From: Saprospiraceae bacterium
GTDB taxonomy: Bacteria; Bacteroidota; Bacteroidia; Chitinophagales; Saprospiraceae
Length of the DNA: 43,793 bases
Assembly (NCBI GenBank): GCA_013001595.1
Contig: JABDMH010000104.1
Coordinates: 1-43,793, forward strand
Direction of reading: 5' to 3'
The notes beneath the pieces are model-generated. The model did no database searches. It saw only the letters and a program-made list of their open reading frames with translations, and was not told the DNA's origin. This document shows, in pieces, positions 8,613-17,205 of the stretch. A program made the position numbers and the translations under genes. The stretch's first letter is position 1. The number at the start of each line of letters is the position of its first letter.

Positions 8613-9005
8613 ATGTACAAAAACACTGATTTGGAACAATGCCAGAAGTGTGGAAAAGAATTCAGCGGTGATTTTTGCTCCGAATGTGGAAATCCAAAGC
8701 ATTTGAAGAGAATCGACGGAAGTTATATCCTATCGGAAATGGTAAGTGTGCTAAACTTTGACAAGGGTATTTTCTATACAATTAAAGAGTTGTTAGTTAG
8801 ACCTGGAGAAAACGTTAAGAAATTCATCTGTAACGATAGTAATAGACTTGTTAAGCCGATCATATTTGTTATAGTCTGTTCATTAATATACACCATAGCC
8901 CAGCAACTTCTGAAATTTGAAGATGGCTATGTGAGTGTTGGGGGCTTTGGAGATTCGGCGAGCAAATGCTGCTTTGAGGATTGCTATTCCCATGGTGATG
9001 AATAG
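8613..9005 (+). pseudogene. DUF3667-type zinc-ribbon membrane protein, truncated
   Basis: The first ~105 of 130 residues match the DUF3667 layout: a zinc ribbon (C10, C13, C22, C25 in CQKCGKEFSGDFCSECG), a short linker and a start of the hydrophobic domain (KPIIFVIVCSLIYTIAQQLL). Full members continue with several more membrane helices and are usually about twice this length or more. After YVSVGGFGDSA the frame changes to a Cys-rich, non-hydrophobic tail. In the +1 frame the same DNA reads NAALRIAIPMVMNR and then stops, so a frameshift followed by truncation is likely. Function of the family is unknown. I call it a broken copy; a functional short form cannot be excluded. Confidence 0.6.
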
Positions 9006-9137
9006 ATAGTTCCCCAATAAATACTCGCTTGCGTGTAGCAACTACCAAACTTCTGGTCAAGATTTTGAAACTTGTGTGAAGCCGGATAAGCCATCAACTG
9101 CAATCCATTCACCTAATAGCATGCTGATGTTTTTTGA

Positions 9138-10082
9138 TTAGTTGGTATTTACCAAGTGCTGCCTAATCTCAAAAAGCGACTCGTAGTTCCGATTGACCGT
9201 GATTTTTACAGCATGCATATCTGGATTTCCGAAGACCATCACGGAGGTGAAATTTGGCACCACCCTGCCGGCATTATCATCCAGCGGTTTACTGATCAGA
9301 AACCGGTGGTGATCGCCATAAATCATCAATATGGGATTGTCATACCTGAGTACCTCCTGCCTAAGTTTCCTGGTAAAATTTCGGAATCCGCTCTGATCCG
9401 AATCCGAAAAGTTCATGGCTGCATGCAAGATTAAGACTAGACCCCTACTTCCCCGTGACCTGGCCTGGTCAAATGACTCTTTCAACCAGAATAGATCCGC
9501 TGCATCACGTTCTTCGAACTCCGATTGATCAGCCGTACTGTCCTGCTTATAATGGTTGTTGGAACCGACCACATGGAACGTGGCAAACAGCACATCTTCC
9601 CTTTCCCAGATCGAATTTTCTACAAATTTTTCAAAACCCTCATAGGTACTTTGCGTGAGTAGATCGATGGGATCCTGCCCTAAACTTTTATTGTTTTTGT
9701 AAAAGATCGTTCTGAATTTTTCTAACCGATCAACAGGATCATATCCACCCGCACCCTCACGGTGACAGTCTGTCCAGTCATTATCCCCTGGTGTCAGTAT
9801 GAAAGGGTGGTTGAACGTCTGATAGTAATCATACATTCTTTTATACACCTCTTCTGTACATGGGGTGCTACCTCCCTTTATATCACCTACATGAACAGTA
9901 AAAGCGGGATTTTCCCCATTGATTGAGGCGATGACCCGCTCAAATCTAGCATAATCATTGGGCACCTCATACGGCATGTCACCAATGGCGAAGAAACTGA
10001 AGTTGTGACGTACAGCTCCACATGAACTCAGCAACAGTACTAATAAAATAGCGGTAACAAGACGGATGCTTATCTGAGGCAT
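9138..10082 (-). CDS. Lipoprotein metallophosphoesterase (calcineurin-like)
   Basis: A 314-residue protein with a lipoprotein signal (LLLSSC, Cys at 21), so it is probably membrane-anchored outside the cytoplasm. Calcineurin-like phosphoesterase motifs are in order: GDMP (near 34), HVGDIKGG, GDNDW, ILHAAMN and YGDHHRF, supplying the two-metal Asp, Asn and His ligands. Such enzymes hydrolyse phosphate esters or phosphodiesters; the substrate is not evident. The ATG at 10082 begins MPQISIRL and leads directly into the signal peptide. It is divergent from the SRPBCC gene and appears to be a single-gene unit. Family confidence is high, substrate unknown. Confidence 0.82.
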   Translation of the reverse strand: MPQISIRLVTAILLVLLLSSCGAVRHNFSFFAIGDMPYEVPNDYARFERVIASINGENPAFTVHVGDIKGGSTPCTEEVYKRMYDYYQTFNHPFILTPGDNDWTDCHREGAGGYDPVDRLEKFRTIFYKNNKSLGQDPIDLLTQSTYEGFEKFVENSIWEREDVLFATFHVVGSNNHYKQDSTADQSEFEERDAADLFWLKESFDQARSRGSRGLVLILHAAMNFSDSDQSGFRNFTRKLRQEVLRYDNPILMIYGDHHRFLISKPLDDNAGRVVPNFTSVMVFGNPDMHAVKITVNRNYESLFEIRQHLVNTN

Positions 10083-10354
10083 AAAGGTCTATTTAGATGT
10101 TCAATGTATGAAAAGCTAGCATTGTACAACAATACTTTTATCTTTCAATCCAGGGCTGTTGGTTCGTGAATGGGTTAAAGAACCGAAAGTGATTTGATCT
10201 GAAGAATGGTTGTTTGACCTAAGACGTTGAGTTCCGAAAATCGGATTACAAAATGAATCAAACTCGGACGAATTTTGACTAGAGCATCCATTTGGAATGC
10301 AGTGCCCCAATATTATCCTCAGCTGGATGTTTTATAATTATCAACTCTAGACCA

Positions 10355-10798
10355 ATGAATGTAACACTTCGCGCTCCAGTATCTGGATATTACACAGATG
10401 TAATGGCAGCTTTTGATCAAGAGCTTTTCGAAGCATTGAAGCCTCCTGCAGGTGATATGGAGATTGTGGAATTTACGGGGTCTAAAAGGGGGGATAAAGT
10501 ACATCTTCGTTTTCATAGTCCAATAAAAGCGGAGTGGGTAAGCGACATCATAGAAGATGGTAAAACAGACACTCAAGCATGGTTTGTAGATGAAGGTACC
10601 ATACTGCCATGGCCACTAGCCACTTGGACCCACAAGCACATCGTAGAAAAAGTAGATAAGCACCGTTCAATCATTATTGACGATATGACCTTCACGGGTA
10701 GGAATGCCCTGCTCACATTGTTATTGTATCCCGCTATTTTTATTGGCTTTTACCCTCGAAAAAGAATATACCGAACCTATTTTGAAAAACTTGGGTGA
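10355..10798 (+). CDS. SRPBCC-fold protein
   Basis: From the ATG at 10355 the protein is 147 residues. An upstream in-frame ATG at 10292 would add 21 residues of poor composition. The pattern (MNVTLRAPVSGYYTDVMAAFDQELFEALKPP, shown here in parts; then VEFTGSKRGDKVHLRF, WVSDIIED, and a long C-terminal helix) fits the START/SRPBCC ligand-binding fold, including the beta strand WVSDI and the FTGRNALLTLLLYP helix. Such proteins bind hydrophobic ligands or help modify them. It sits 64 bases upstream of an FAD amine oxidase on the same strand, so the two probably form an operon. No catalytic residues can be assigned. Confidence 0.65.
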   Translation: MNVTLRAPVSGYYTDVMAAFDQELFEALKPPAGDMEIVEFTGSKRGDKVHLRFHSPIKAEWVSDIIEDGKTDTQAWFVDEGTILPWPLATWTHKHIVEKVDKHRSIIIDDMTFTGRNALLTLLLYPAIFIGFYPRKRIYRTYFEKLG

Positions 10799-10862
10799 AG
10801 GCAAAGTGCAGTGTGCCAGTGTAACCTATTGATTCTCTTGATACCTAAAACATAATCTATAA

Positions 10863-12080
10863 GTGCAACGTGTGATCATCTTAGGAGCAGGTGTTTCAGG
10901 TCTCGTAGCGGCCATAGAACTAGAAAAAGCGGGATACGCACCTACCATTCTTGAAGCTACAGATCGTGTAGGTGGCAGGGTAAAGTCGGATATTGTTAAT
11001 GGATACCCAACAGACCACGGTTTTCAGGTGCTGCTGACAGCCTACCCAGAGGCTCAACGCTACCTAGATTATACAAAGCTAGATCTTATCAGGTTTTCTC
11101 CGGGGAGTGTGATTTTTAAGAATGGTAAGCCTTGCAGAATCGGTGATCCCTTGCGTGATTTTTCATTTCTATGGTCTACGCTTTCGGCAAACATAGGCTC
11201 TGCTCAAGACAAGCTACGCATACTAAAGCTCTCCCAGCAACTTAGAAAGAAGCGCGTGGAAGCAATTTTCCACAGTGTAGAGAAGAGTACGCTAAGCTAC
11301 TTACAGGATTTTGGTCTCTCTAGCCGCATCATTCATGATTTTTTTCAGCCTTTTTTCGCAGGCATATACCTGGAGGAAGACTTGGATACCTCCAGCCGAA
11401 TGTTTGAGTTCGTGTACAAAATGTTTAGCACTGGCCATGCTGCCATACCCCTTGCCGGGATGCAGTCCATACCCGATCACTTGGCTGCTCGATTGAAGAA
11501 CACAACCATACGTTTTCATTCTGCCGTTCAACTATTGGATGGCAATACGATCATCTTAGCATCTGGAGAAACGATGACTGCGAAGCACATTATTGTCTCC
11601 ATTGATCCCGGTGAATTGGTAAAACAGCAGGAGCAAGGGGTACAGAAATGGAAATCATGTTACAATCTGTATTTTGAAGCGTCCAAATCAGTATTAAATG
11701 ATGCCATAATCGGATTGGTACCCGGCAAAGATATCCTGGTGAATAATTTCCATTTTTTGGACGACGTATTTGGCAATAAAGGAGGACCAACACTTTCTGT
11801 CACAGTTGTCAAAGACTATGAACTTAGTGATCAGGAGCTCCAGGCTCGAGTAAAGCAGGAACTACATAAGCACTGTGGAATAGAAACCGGTAAAATGCTT
11901 AAAATGTATCACATCAAGAAGGCGCTGCCCGACATAAGCAGTGTGCGGTATGCACCTACGGCTGAGCAGGCTCAGTTATCCGCTGGGGTCTATTGCTGCG
12001 GTGACTACCTGTCCAATGGCTCGCTAAATGCGGCAATGACTAGTGGGCGTGTGGCGGCTGAATTGGTCATTGGCTCATAG
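10863..12080 (+). CDS. FAD-dependent amine oxidase / desaturase-like oxidoreductase
   Basis: A 405-residue flavoprotein starting at GTG. The N-terminal dinucleotide fold is clear (VIILGAGVSGLVAAIELEKA), followed by the second FAD motif DRVGGRVKSD. The C-terminus has GVYCCGDYLSNGSLNAAMTSGRVAA, which closes over the flavin. It belongs to the broad amine oxidase/protoporphyrinogen oxidase/phytoene desaturase superfamily, but it lacks the CrtI/CrtD C-terminal signature seen at 17636-19096. It may oxidise a polyene, terpenoid or porphyrin-like ring; I cannot choose. The SRPBCC gene just upstream on the same strand suggests they handle the same hydrophobic compound. A GTG start is the only one that keeps the whole Rossmann motif. 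Confidence 0.8.
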   Translation: MQRVIILGAGVSGLVAAIELEKAGYAPTILEATDRVGGRVKSDIVNGYPTDHGFQVLLTAYPEAQRYLDYTKLDLIRFSPGSVIFKNGKPCRIGDPLRDFSFLWSTLSANIGSAQDKLRILKLSQQLRKKRVEAIFHSVEKSTLSYLQDFGLSSRIIHDFFQPFFAGIYLEEDLDTSSRMFEFVYKMFSTGHAAIPLAGMQSIPDHLAARLKNTTIRFHSAVQLLDGNTIILASGETMTAKHIIVSIDPGELVKQQEQGVQKWKSCYNLYFEASKSVLNDAIIGLVPGKDILVNNFHFLDDVFGNKGGPTLSVTVVKDYELSDQELQARVKQELHKHCGIETGKMLKMYHIKKALPDISSVRYAPTAEQAQLSAGVYCCGDYLSNGSLNAAMTSGRVAAELVIGS

Positions 12081-12526
12081 TGCATATCAGAAGACCACCG
12101 TCTGAAATTCGTAGCAGATTTCCATTTTCATCGGTGTTTCATCATGTGTGCCAAAATCTGTCATGATTCTCGCTACAAATAAATATGCAGATTAAAATAC
12201 GGAATTAGATTACGAGAAATATCTAGGAACTGAAGTAAGTGCCAGATTGAAGACCTCTTGATAATGGATGGGAATAGGTTCCTGTCTACAAGCAAATAGA
12301 TGTAAGTAAAGAAATCTGGTAGCAATTGTGATTTGGCCAAGCACTGAATCAGAGCACAAGTGTATTTGTCCAATGGTTCAAATCAATGCTTCAGTGAAAC
12401 TATGTAGATGTTTTTTGCTTTTTCTTATTTTCAAGCCATCCATTATAGGTACGTTTACATGGGCTGTGTTAGCCCTTGCTGAGACTAATTTTTTATATCT
12501 CACGGATCGCAAAAAAACCATAGGGA
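12081..12526. other. 446-bp spacer, nothing recognised
   Basis: Short open frames on both strands show no family features. The promoter for the dehydrogenase-like gene at 12527 must be here, but I could not place it. Confidence 0.45.
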
Positions 12527-13684
12527 ATGAGTTTATTGACGGTAGGCATCTTTGGAACCTCTAGAAAAAAACAAGAGAAACGGGTGCCTATTCATCCTGG
12601 TCATCTGAAAAAGATAGATGGAGAGACTAGGAGGCACCTACTTTTTGAAGAAGGATATGGCCTCCGATTTGGGATGAATGACGCTGAACTCGCTTCTATG
12701 AGTGGTGGTATCCTGAATCGAACGGAACTCTTTCAGCAATGTGATATTGCTTTACTGGCGAAGCCAGCACAGGAAGATTTTAATGGGATGAAAGCTGGAA
12801 CCATCCATTGGGGATGGCCACACTGTGTACAACAAAGAGATGTCACCCAAACAGCTATTGATCATAGGCTCACACTTATTGCCTGGGAGGCCATGCATGG
12901 TTGGTCAGATCAAGGAGTCTGGCAGTCACATACCTTCCACAAGAACAATGAAATTGCCGGATATGCTGGAGTCCAACATGCCATGAACCTGATGGGTATC
13001 GACGGAAACTATGGACCAAATCGCAAAGCAGTGGTGCTTAGTTTTGGCTCAGTGAGCAGAGGTGCCATTTATGGACTACAGGCCAGGGGCATACGAGATA
13101 TCACCGTATTTACACATCGAGATAAGTTTTTGGTGACCGATCCTTTGGCCGGGGTCAATTACCATCTATTTGATGTGGATAAAGGTGGTCATCTGATTTC
13201 ACTACATCCCAATCACGAACCGCGCCCCTTTGTGGAAGAATTGATTGATGCAGACATTATCGTAAATGGAATACTTCAGGATACCGATCGTCCTTTGATG
13301 CTGGTTCCAGAAGAACAAAACAACCGTCTCAAGGCTGGTTGTTTGATTGTCGATATCAGTTGCGATGAGGGCATGGCTTTTTCGTTTGCCAAGCCAACAA
13401 GTTTTGAGGCACCAATATTCAAAGTAGGAAAGGTGTTTTATTACGCAGTTGATCACACGCCTTCATATCTATGGAATGCAGCCACCTGGGAAATATCAAA
13501 AGCCCTGATCCCATATTTGTCCATCGTGATGGGGGGCTTTGAAAAATGGGAAGAAAGTGAAACCATTCGGCGAGCAATTGAGATAAAGGAGGGAATTATA
13601 CAAAATCCGAAAATTACATCCTTTCAAAATAGGTCAAGTGAACATCCACATCTTGCACTTACGGGTTCATCTCAAGAAAAGTGA
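12527..13684 (+). CDS. Alanine dehydrogenase/PNT-family enzyme, carboxyethylornithine synthase-like
   Basis: A 385-residue protein with the AlaDH/PNT N-terminal domain (GIFGTSRKKQEKRVPIHP; the K-E-x-R-V-P pattern is typical) and a C-terminal Rossmann domain with VVLSFGSVSRGAIYGLQARG. Features such as WEAMHGW, HKNNEIAGYAGVQHAMNLMG and VDHTPSYLWNAATWEIS resemble proteins annotated as N5-(carboxyethyl)ornithine synthase more than true alanine dehydrogenase. The reaction would be NAD(P)H-dependent reductive condensation of pyruvate with an amino acid, or a related redox step. It is a single gene with long spacers on both sides, so context gives no help. The family is firm, the exact substrate is not. 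Confidence 0.75.
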   Translation: MSLLTVGIFGTSRKKQEKRVPIHPGHLKKIDGETRRHLLFEEGYGLRFGMNDAELASMSGGILNRTELFQQCDIALLAKPAQEDFNGMKAGTIHWGWPHCVQQRDVTQTAIDHRLTLIAWEAMHGWSDQGVWQSHTFHKNNEIAGYAGVQHAMNLMGIDGNYGPNRKAVVLSFGSVSRGAIYGLQARGIRDITVFTHRDKFLVTDPLAGVNYHLFDVDKGGHLISLHPNHEPRPFVEELIDADIIVNGILQDTDRPLMLVPEEQNNRLKAGCLIVDISCDEGMAFSFAKPTSFEAPIFKVGKVFYYAVDHTPSYLWNAATWEISKALIPYLSIVMGGFEKWEESETIRRAIEIKEGIIQNPKITSFQNRSSEHPHLALTGSSQEK

Positions 13685-14128
13685 GTGGAAAACAGCCATA
13701 AACAAAGTAGTACTCAATCAGTTCAGGAAAGGCCTGTGCCAATGCTTAATGTCTGGAGATGGCAAGAGCATCTGGACCTACGTTTTCTGAACGATTCAGT
13801 ATGAATAGCCCACGGGTCATTTTTATGAATCAAGGTATCGATGATTTGGAAATATGACCAGGGAAGGATTTCACATTATGGATCGTGTCGTATAGGAAGA
13901 AATGAAAGGTGGAATCTTTCTGTCCAAAGATCTGTCGTTTGCTCTTTCCAGGGTTTGAATATAGCACCGGTCTTTGAATTGCAACGCTGTATGTTAAAAT
14001 TTGATGGCTGGCTCCTCTTCTTTTCACTTCTGTTTGTTTACAATATGCTAGAAAGTCAGATGAGCTGTTAGCATAATCTTGATCAGAGATGTTTATATTT
14101 AGCAATATTCAGACACAAAACCACCATC
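13685..14128. other. 444-bp spacer, nothing recognised
   Basis: Two overlapping open frames of 76 and 91 residues on opposite strands (around 13830-14105) have no recognisable domain and are probably chance. The end of the spacer must carry the promoter of the DUF1080 gene. Confidence 0.45.
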
Positions 14129-14917
14129 ATGAGCCAGCTTCGATTAGATCTAAAGATTATTAGCTCCATTATTCTTGTAAGCACGATTTACTTTGCCCAT
14201 GCGCAAGATTCTCCTCAGCCCATGAAAATGAAATCAGCCATGACCGAACTTTGGGAGCCCATTCCCGCTGTGGTCACTCCGGGGCTGCCAGATGTTACAG
14301 GTTCCACCAAAGCGCCTTCTGATGCGATTGTACTTTTTGGTGATACAGATTTGTCCGCCTGGCAAAACAAAGAGGGCCATGCTGCGGAATGGTCGGTTCA
14401 TGATGGTGTATTTACAGTGAATAAAGGTAAAGGAGATATTTTCTCAAAGCAATCCTTTGAGGACTTCCAATTGCATATTGAATGGATGGTGCCGCAGGGC
14501 ATCACGGGTGAAGGCCAAAGACGAGGAAACAGTGGGATTTTCCTGCAGAATATGTACGAGGTACAGGTCGTCGATAGTTATGAGAATCTTACGTACGTCA
14601 ATGGACAGGCCGGGAGTATTTACAAACAAACACCGCCTCTAAAAAACGCGATGCGTCCTCCCGGTGATTGGAATGTATTTGATATTATTTACACTGCACC
14701 TAGATTCAAAGAGAATGGATCATTGATTGTACCTGCTTACGTGACGGTGATTCACAATGGAGTCATCATTCAAAATCATACGCAAATTACCGGGCATACG
14801 CCAAATACCGGCCTACCGAAATACAAGCCACATGGTCCGGGACCCATTCGCCTACAAGATCATGGTGATCCAAGTGAAGCCATTAGTTTCCGTAACATTT
14901 GGATTCGCGAAATGTAA
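14129..14917 (+). CDS. Secreted DUF1080 (3-keto-disaccharide hydrolase) protein
   Basis: A 262-residue protein with a signal peptide (hydrophobic stretch to about residue 24, ending YFAHAQD). The mature part is a concanavalin-like beta-sandwich with the DUF1080 hallmarks: VLFGDTDLSAWQN, WSVHDGVFTVNKGKGDIFS, FQLHIEWMVP, RGNSGIFLQNMYEVQVVDSY, and the closing GPIRLQDHGDPSEAISFRNI. Some family members hydrolyse 3-keto sugars in periplasmic glycoside breakdown. The GNSGIFLQ and IRLQDHG stretches form the expected binding face. No 3-dehydrogenase partner is in the window. It follows the dehydrogenase gene by 444 bp, so it is probably transcribed on its own. Confidence 0.85.
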   Translation: MSQLRLDLKIISSIILVSTIYFAHAQDSPQPMKMKSAMTELWEPIPAVVTPGLPDVTGSTKAPSDAIVLFGDTDLSAWQNKEGHAAEWSVHDGVFTVNKGKGDIFSKQSFEDFQLHIEWMVPQGITGEGQRRGNSGIFLQNMYEVQVVDSYENLTYVNGQAGSIYKQTPPLKNAMRPPGDWNVFDIIYTAPRFKENGSLIVPAYVTVIHNGVIIQNHTQITGHTPNTGLPKYKPHGPGPIRLQDHGDPSEAISFRNIWIREM

Positions 14918-15478
14918 GGTGAGAGCCTAGTACTCTGTCAATATTCATATGATGATGCAAGAATGACTTAGCTGTACCAGTACCTCTGTCCAATGGAATA
15001 TGTTGAATAATTTTGAGGTCATTTTTGTGAAAGACAAGGCTTCAAAACGGAATCATTGCTACAGCCCTGTTGAGTATTTGCAACGAAGGCTTTCGCAAAA
15101 AGGGGCCATAAATTACCGACAATCTTCCAGTGGACAGAGTACTAGCGGCATTCCCAAATGAGCGAGACTTGAAAACGTGGACTTTCAGAATATAGCACCC
15201 AGGTATGTGTGGCCAAAAGGCAATTACATGCCCTGTGTCTAATGCAGGCGATTTAACTATGGAAGAAAGGTTGAATAAGCGAATTCCAAGAAAAATACTT
15301 TGAGTAAACCAGTTTAGGATAAGCAGAAACTTCTAACGAAGAAGAACATATTCCGGAGCGTATGCTGATGCAGATCATAGGAGTTGAATTGATCACCGCA
15401 TAAATTTGTTCTAATCGATTTGGTAGGAGCGTTTGAGATGAGGATACTTGATGTCAATCGATGTAAAGTAGATGTATT
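14918..15478. other. 561-bp spacer containing a small transposon-like element
   Basis: Apart from the repeat at 14977-15145 there is an extra isolated copy of its end sequence, CTAGTACTCTGTC, at 14927-14939. The remaining ~330 bp up to the next gene show no coding signal. Confidence 0.5.
14977..15145 (+). mobile_element. MITE-like element, copy 1
   Basis: A ~169-bp segment matching the reverse complement of 32694-32861 along its whole length (nearly nine in ten bases by eye). The outer ends are imperfect inverted repeats: CCAGTACCTCTGTC at 14977-14990 and GACAGAGTACTAG at 15133-15145. Inside, one frame reads KDKASKRNH...SPVEYLQRRLSQKGAIN, which could be the last codons of a lost transposase. 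It is too short to mobilise itself, so it would be a non-autonomous (MITE) derivative. An additional exact end repeat at 14927-14939 suggests a nested or older boundary. Confidence 0.7.
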
Positions 15479-15853
15479 ATGAATCCATGGCTCATCCCCT
15501 GGTGGGGATTCTTAAAGGGGCCGCTTAGCGGTGATGTGGTCCAAGACATGACGACCAGTTGGTTGTCTCCGCAGTTCGAATTCAATTTTGCTGGTAATCG
15601 CCGTATTGAGACTGAGGTGGTTGCGGATGTAGCCAGCTACGGTAAGCAATTGGGCATTATATCAGAGGCCATTTTGGAGCTTGCCCAGGGTAAGCAAGGC
15701 GAAGCCATTAAACGATTGGAGACGGTGATGGCTGACATTGAAAAGGTAAAAAAGCGCCATAAGGAGAAGTTAGATCAAAAGATTAAAGCGCAATTAGATC
15801 AACTGAAGCGAGAAGATCCAAAAGCTATGGAACGATTGCTTAAGGATTATTAA
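15479..15853 (+). CDS. Hypothetical protein with C-terminal coiled coil
   Basis: A 124-residue protein that I do not recognise. The N-terminus is rich in Trp and Pro (NPWLIPWWGFLKGP) and is not a signal peptide. The middle has TSWLSPQFEFNFAGNRRIE. From about residue 65 it is a highly charged helix (EKVKKRHKEKLDQKIKAQLD) with heptad-like spacing, so a coiled coil is likely. The charge pattern and codon use look like a real gene. It has no co-oriented neighbour within 300 bp. Confidence 0.5.
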   Translation: MNPWLIPWWGFLKGPLSGDVVQDMTTSWLSPQFEFNFAGNRRIETEVVADVASYGKQLGIISEAILELAQGKQGEAIKRLETVMADIEKVKKRHKEKLDQKIKAQLDQLKREDPKAMERLLKDY

Positions 15854-16156
15854 GATTAAGTTGGGTGTTGATAATTAATGCTGTCCCTTCGCCCAGGAAA
15901 AAAAGGCATGCTTGTCTTAGCATTTCGATCTGATGTAATCGAGTAAGATCGAGTGAATAGATTACGACTGGAAGCGCTCAGATGCCAATACTAAAAGTCG
16001 TAACTATCATCATATTTGATCCTGTCCATATCTATTGATGGAATTTGCCGAAGGAAACAATATCTCCATCGAATTAACGCTATTATAGTAACGCAATTGC
16101 TTGTAGGAGGCATCTCCTCCGCGAAATCACACTCTTTTAATTGAAACTTTTGATCA
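15854..16156. other. 303-bp spacer, nothing recognised
   Basis: No coding signal, RNA gene or clear repeat was seen. It should contain the promoter for the secreted protein at 16157. Confidence 0.4.
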
Positions 16157-16723
16157 ATGAAAAGAATGCTGATTCTCGTTCTCTGCTGCTCATATATAGG
16201 TCTCCAGGCTCATGTAGGTCTCGCTTTTCCTCAAGGAGGAGAATCCTTTGTAGCCAATAGTACGATTGAAATCGAATGGTTTCCCACAGTACCGCATGAT
16301 ACGGAAAATTGGGATTTGTTGATCTCTTATGATGGTGGAAGCACATGGGATACGCTGCAGGCAGACATCCATGTAGATTCCCTCACTTTTTCTTGGCTTA
16401 TACCCAGCAACGCTTCATCGGAAACACGCATTCGAGTGATTCAAGATAATGTAGGTACCGACTACGACGATCAAAGTGGCGACTTTTCCATCATTGCCAG
16501 TATGGTTTGGAGTGGCGCCATGAATACCACTTGGGATAACGAAAGCAATTGGATAGGTGCCGTGGTCCCTAACAGTTCACATCCAGTCGAAATTCCAAAT
16601 GGGGCCAGCAACTATCCTGTGATTGCTGCTACTACCGAGGCATATGGTCAGGTGCTGACGATCATGTTAGGGGCTGAGTTCGAAGTGTTGCTTGGTGGAA
16701 TACTCGAAATATCTGGCCAATAG
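16157..16723 (+). CDS. Secreted surface-type protein, probably a shortened remnant
   Basis: A 188-residue protein with a signal peptide (MKRMLILVLCCSYIGLQAH). Residues about 22-110 form an Ig/fibronectin-like domain of the type LAFPQGGESFVANSTIEIEW ... WDLLISYDGGSTWDTL. This is followed by the WSGAMNTTWDNESNWIGAVV block, which in Bacteroidota opens long beta-helix surface proteins and ends with VPNSSHPVEIPNG and NYPVI. Family members normally continue for hundreds of residues and finish with a type IX secretion sorting domain. This one stops soon after the first beta-helix rung, so it looks like the N-terminal remnant of a larger adhesin-like protein. Confidence 0.65.
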   Translation: MKRMLILVLCCSYIGLQAHVGLAFPQGGESFVANSTIEIEWFPTVPHDTENWDLLISYDGGSTWDTLQADIHVDSLTFSWLIPSNASSETRIRVIQDNVGTDYDDQSGDFSIIASMVWSGAMNTTWDNESNWIGAVVPNSSHPVEIPNGASNYPVIAATTEAYGQVLTIMLGAEFEVLLGGILEISGQ

Positions 16724-17205
16724 TTTAGAGCCCTTGAATGCCCTGTAGTGACCTCCTTTGAGCCACTTCCCTCAATGGTACTACACGCATTCCAGAATGC
16801 ATCTGACATCCCATGTATTCTGGGGATCTTTGCATTCCGTCCCCTTCTCTATAAGTCTTATCTTAATCCTAGAATGGCAGTCTAACATCTGAGCATGCCA
16901 AATCTTACACGATGCCTTTCCCAAATCTTGTATTGATCAACTACAGGTGCGTTTACTCCAATAGACTTTAGTCCTTTGTAAAAGTAGTCTAGTGCAGGTT
17001 TCACTCAAAAAACATACATAGTGGCTTTGATGTTAGGCCTTTTGATCACATCATTGGAATCCATTAAACATCATTGATTTATTCTTGTTACCTCTCCACC
17101 AGACTCTTTGACCAATATGATTGTAGGAAACATTGTATGTGCCAATATGGTTTCATGTGTCGTTGACTACAGATATGTTTCTTTGAGGAAAGACTAGAGA
17201 AATTA
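16724..17205. other. 482-bp spacer, possibly decayed coding DNA
   Basis: There is no intact gene. Base composition is close to coding DNA and no strong promoter was found, so it may contain remains of the C-terminal part of the preceding surface protein. This could not be shown. Confidence 0.35.

Noticed and set aside
9156-9434. Plus-strand frame inside the phosphoesterase gene
   Set aside because: Antisense to a gene with clear catalytic motifs; composition is biased by the overlap.
13830-14105. 91-residue minus-strand frame in a spacer
   Set aside because: No domain, no likely start or partner, and an equally long frame on the opposite strand.
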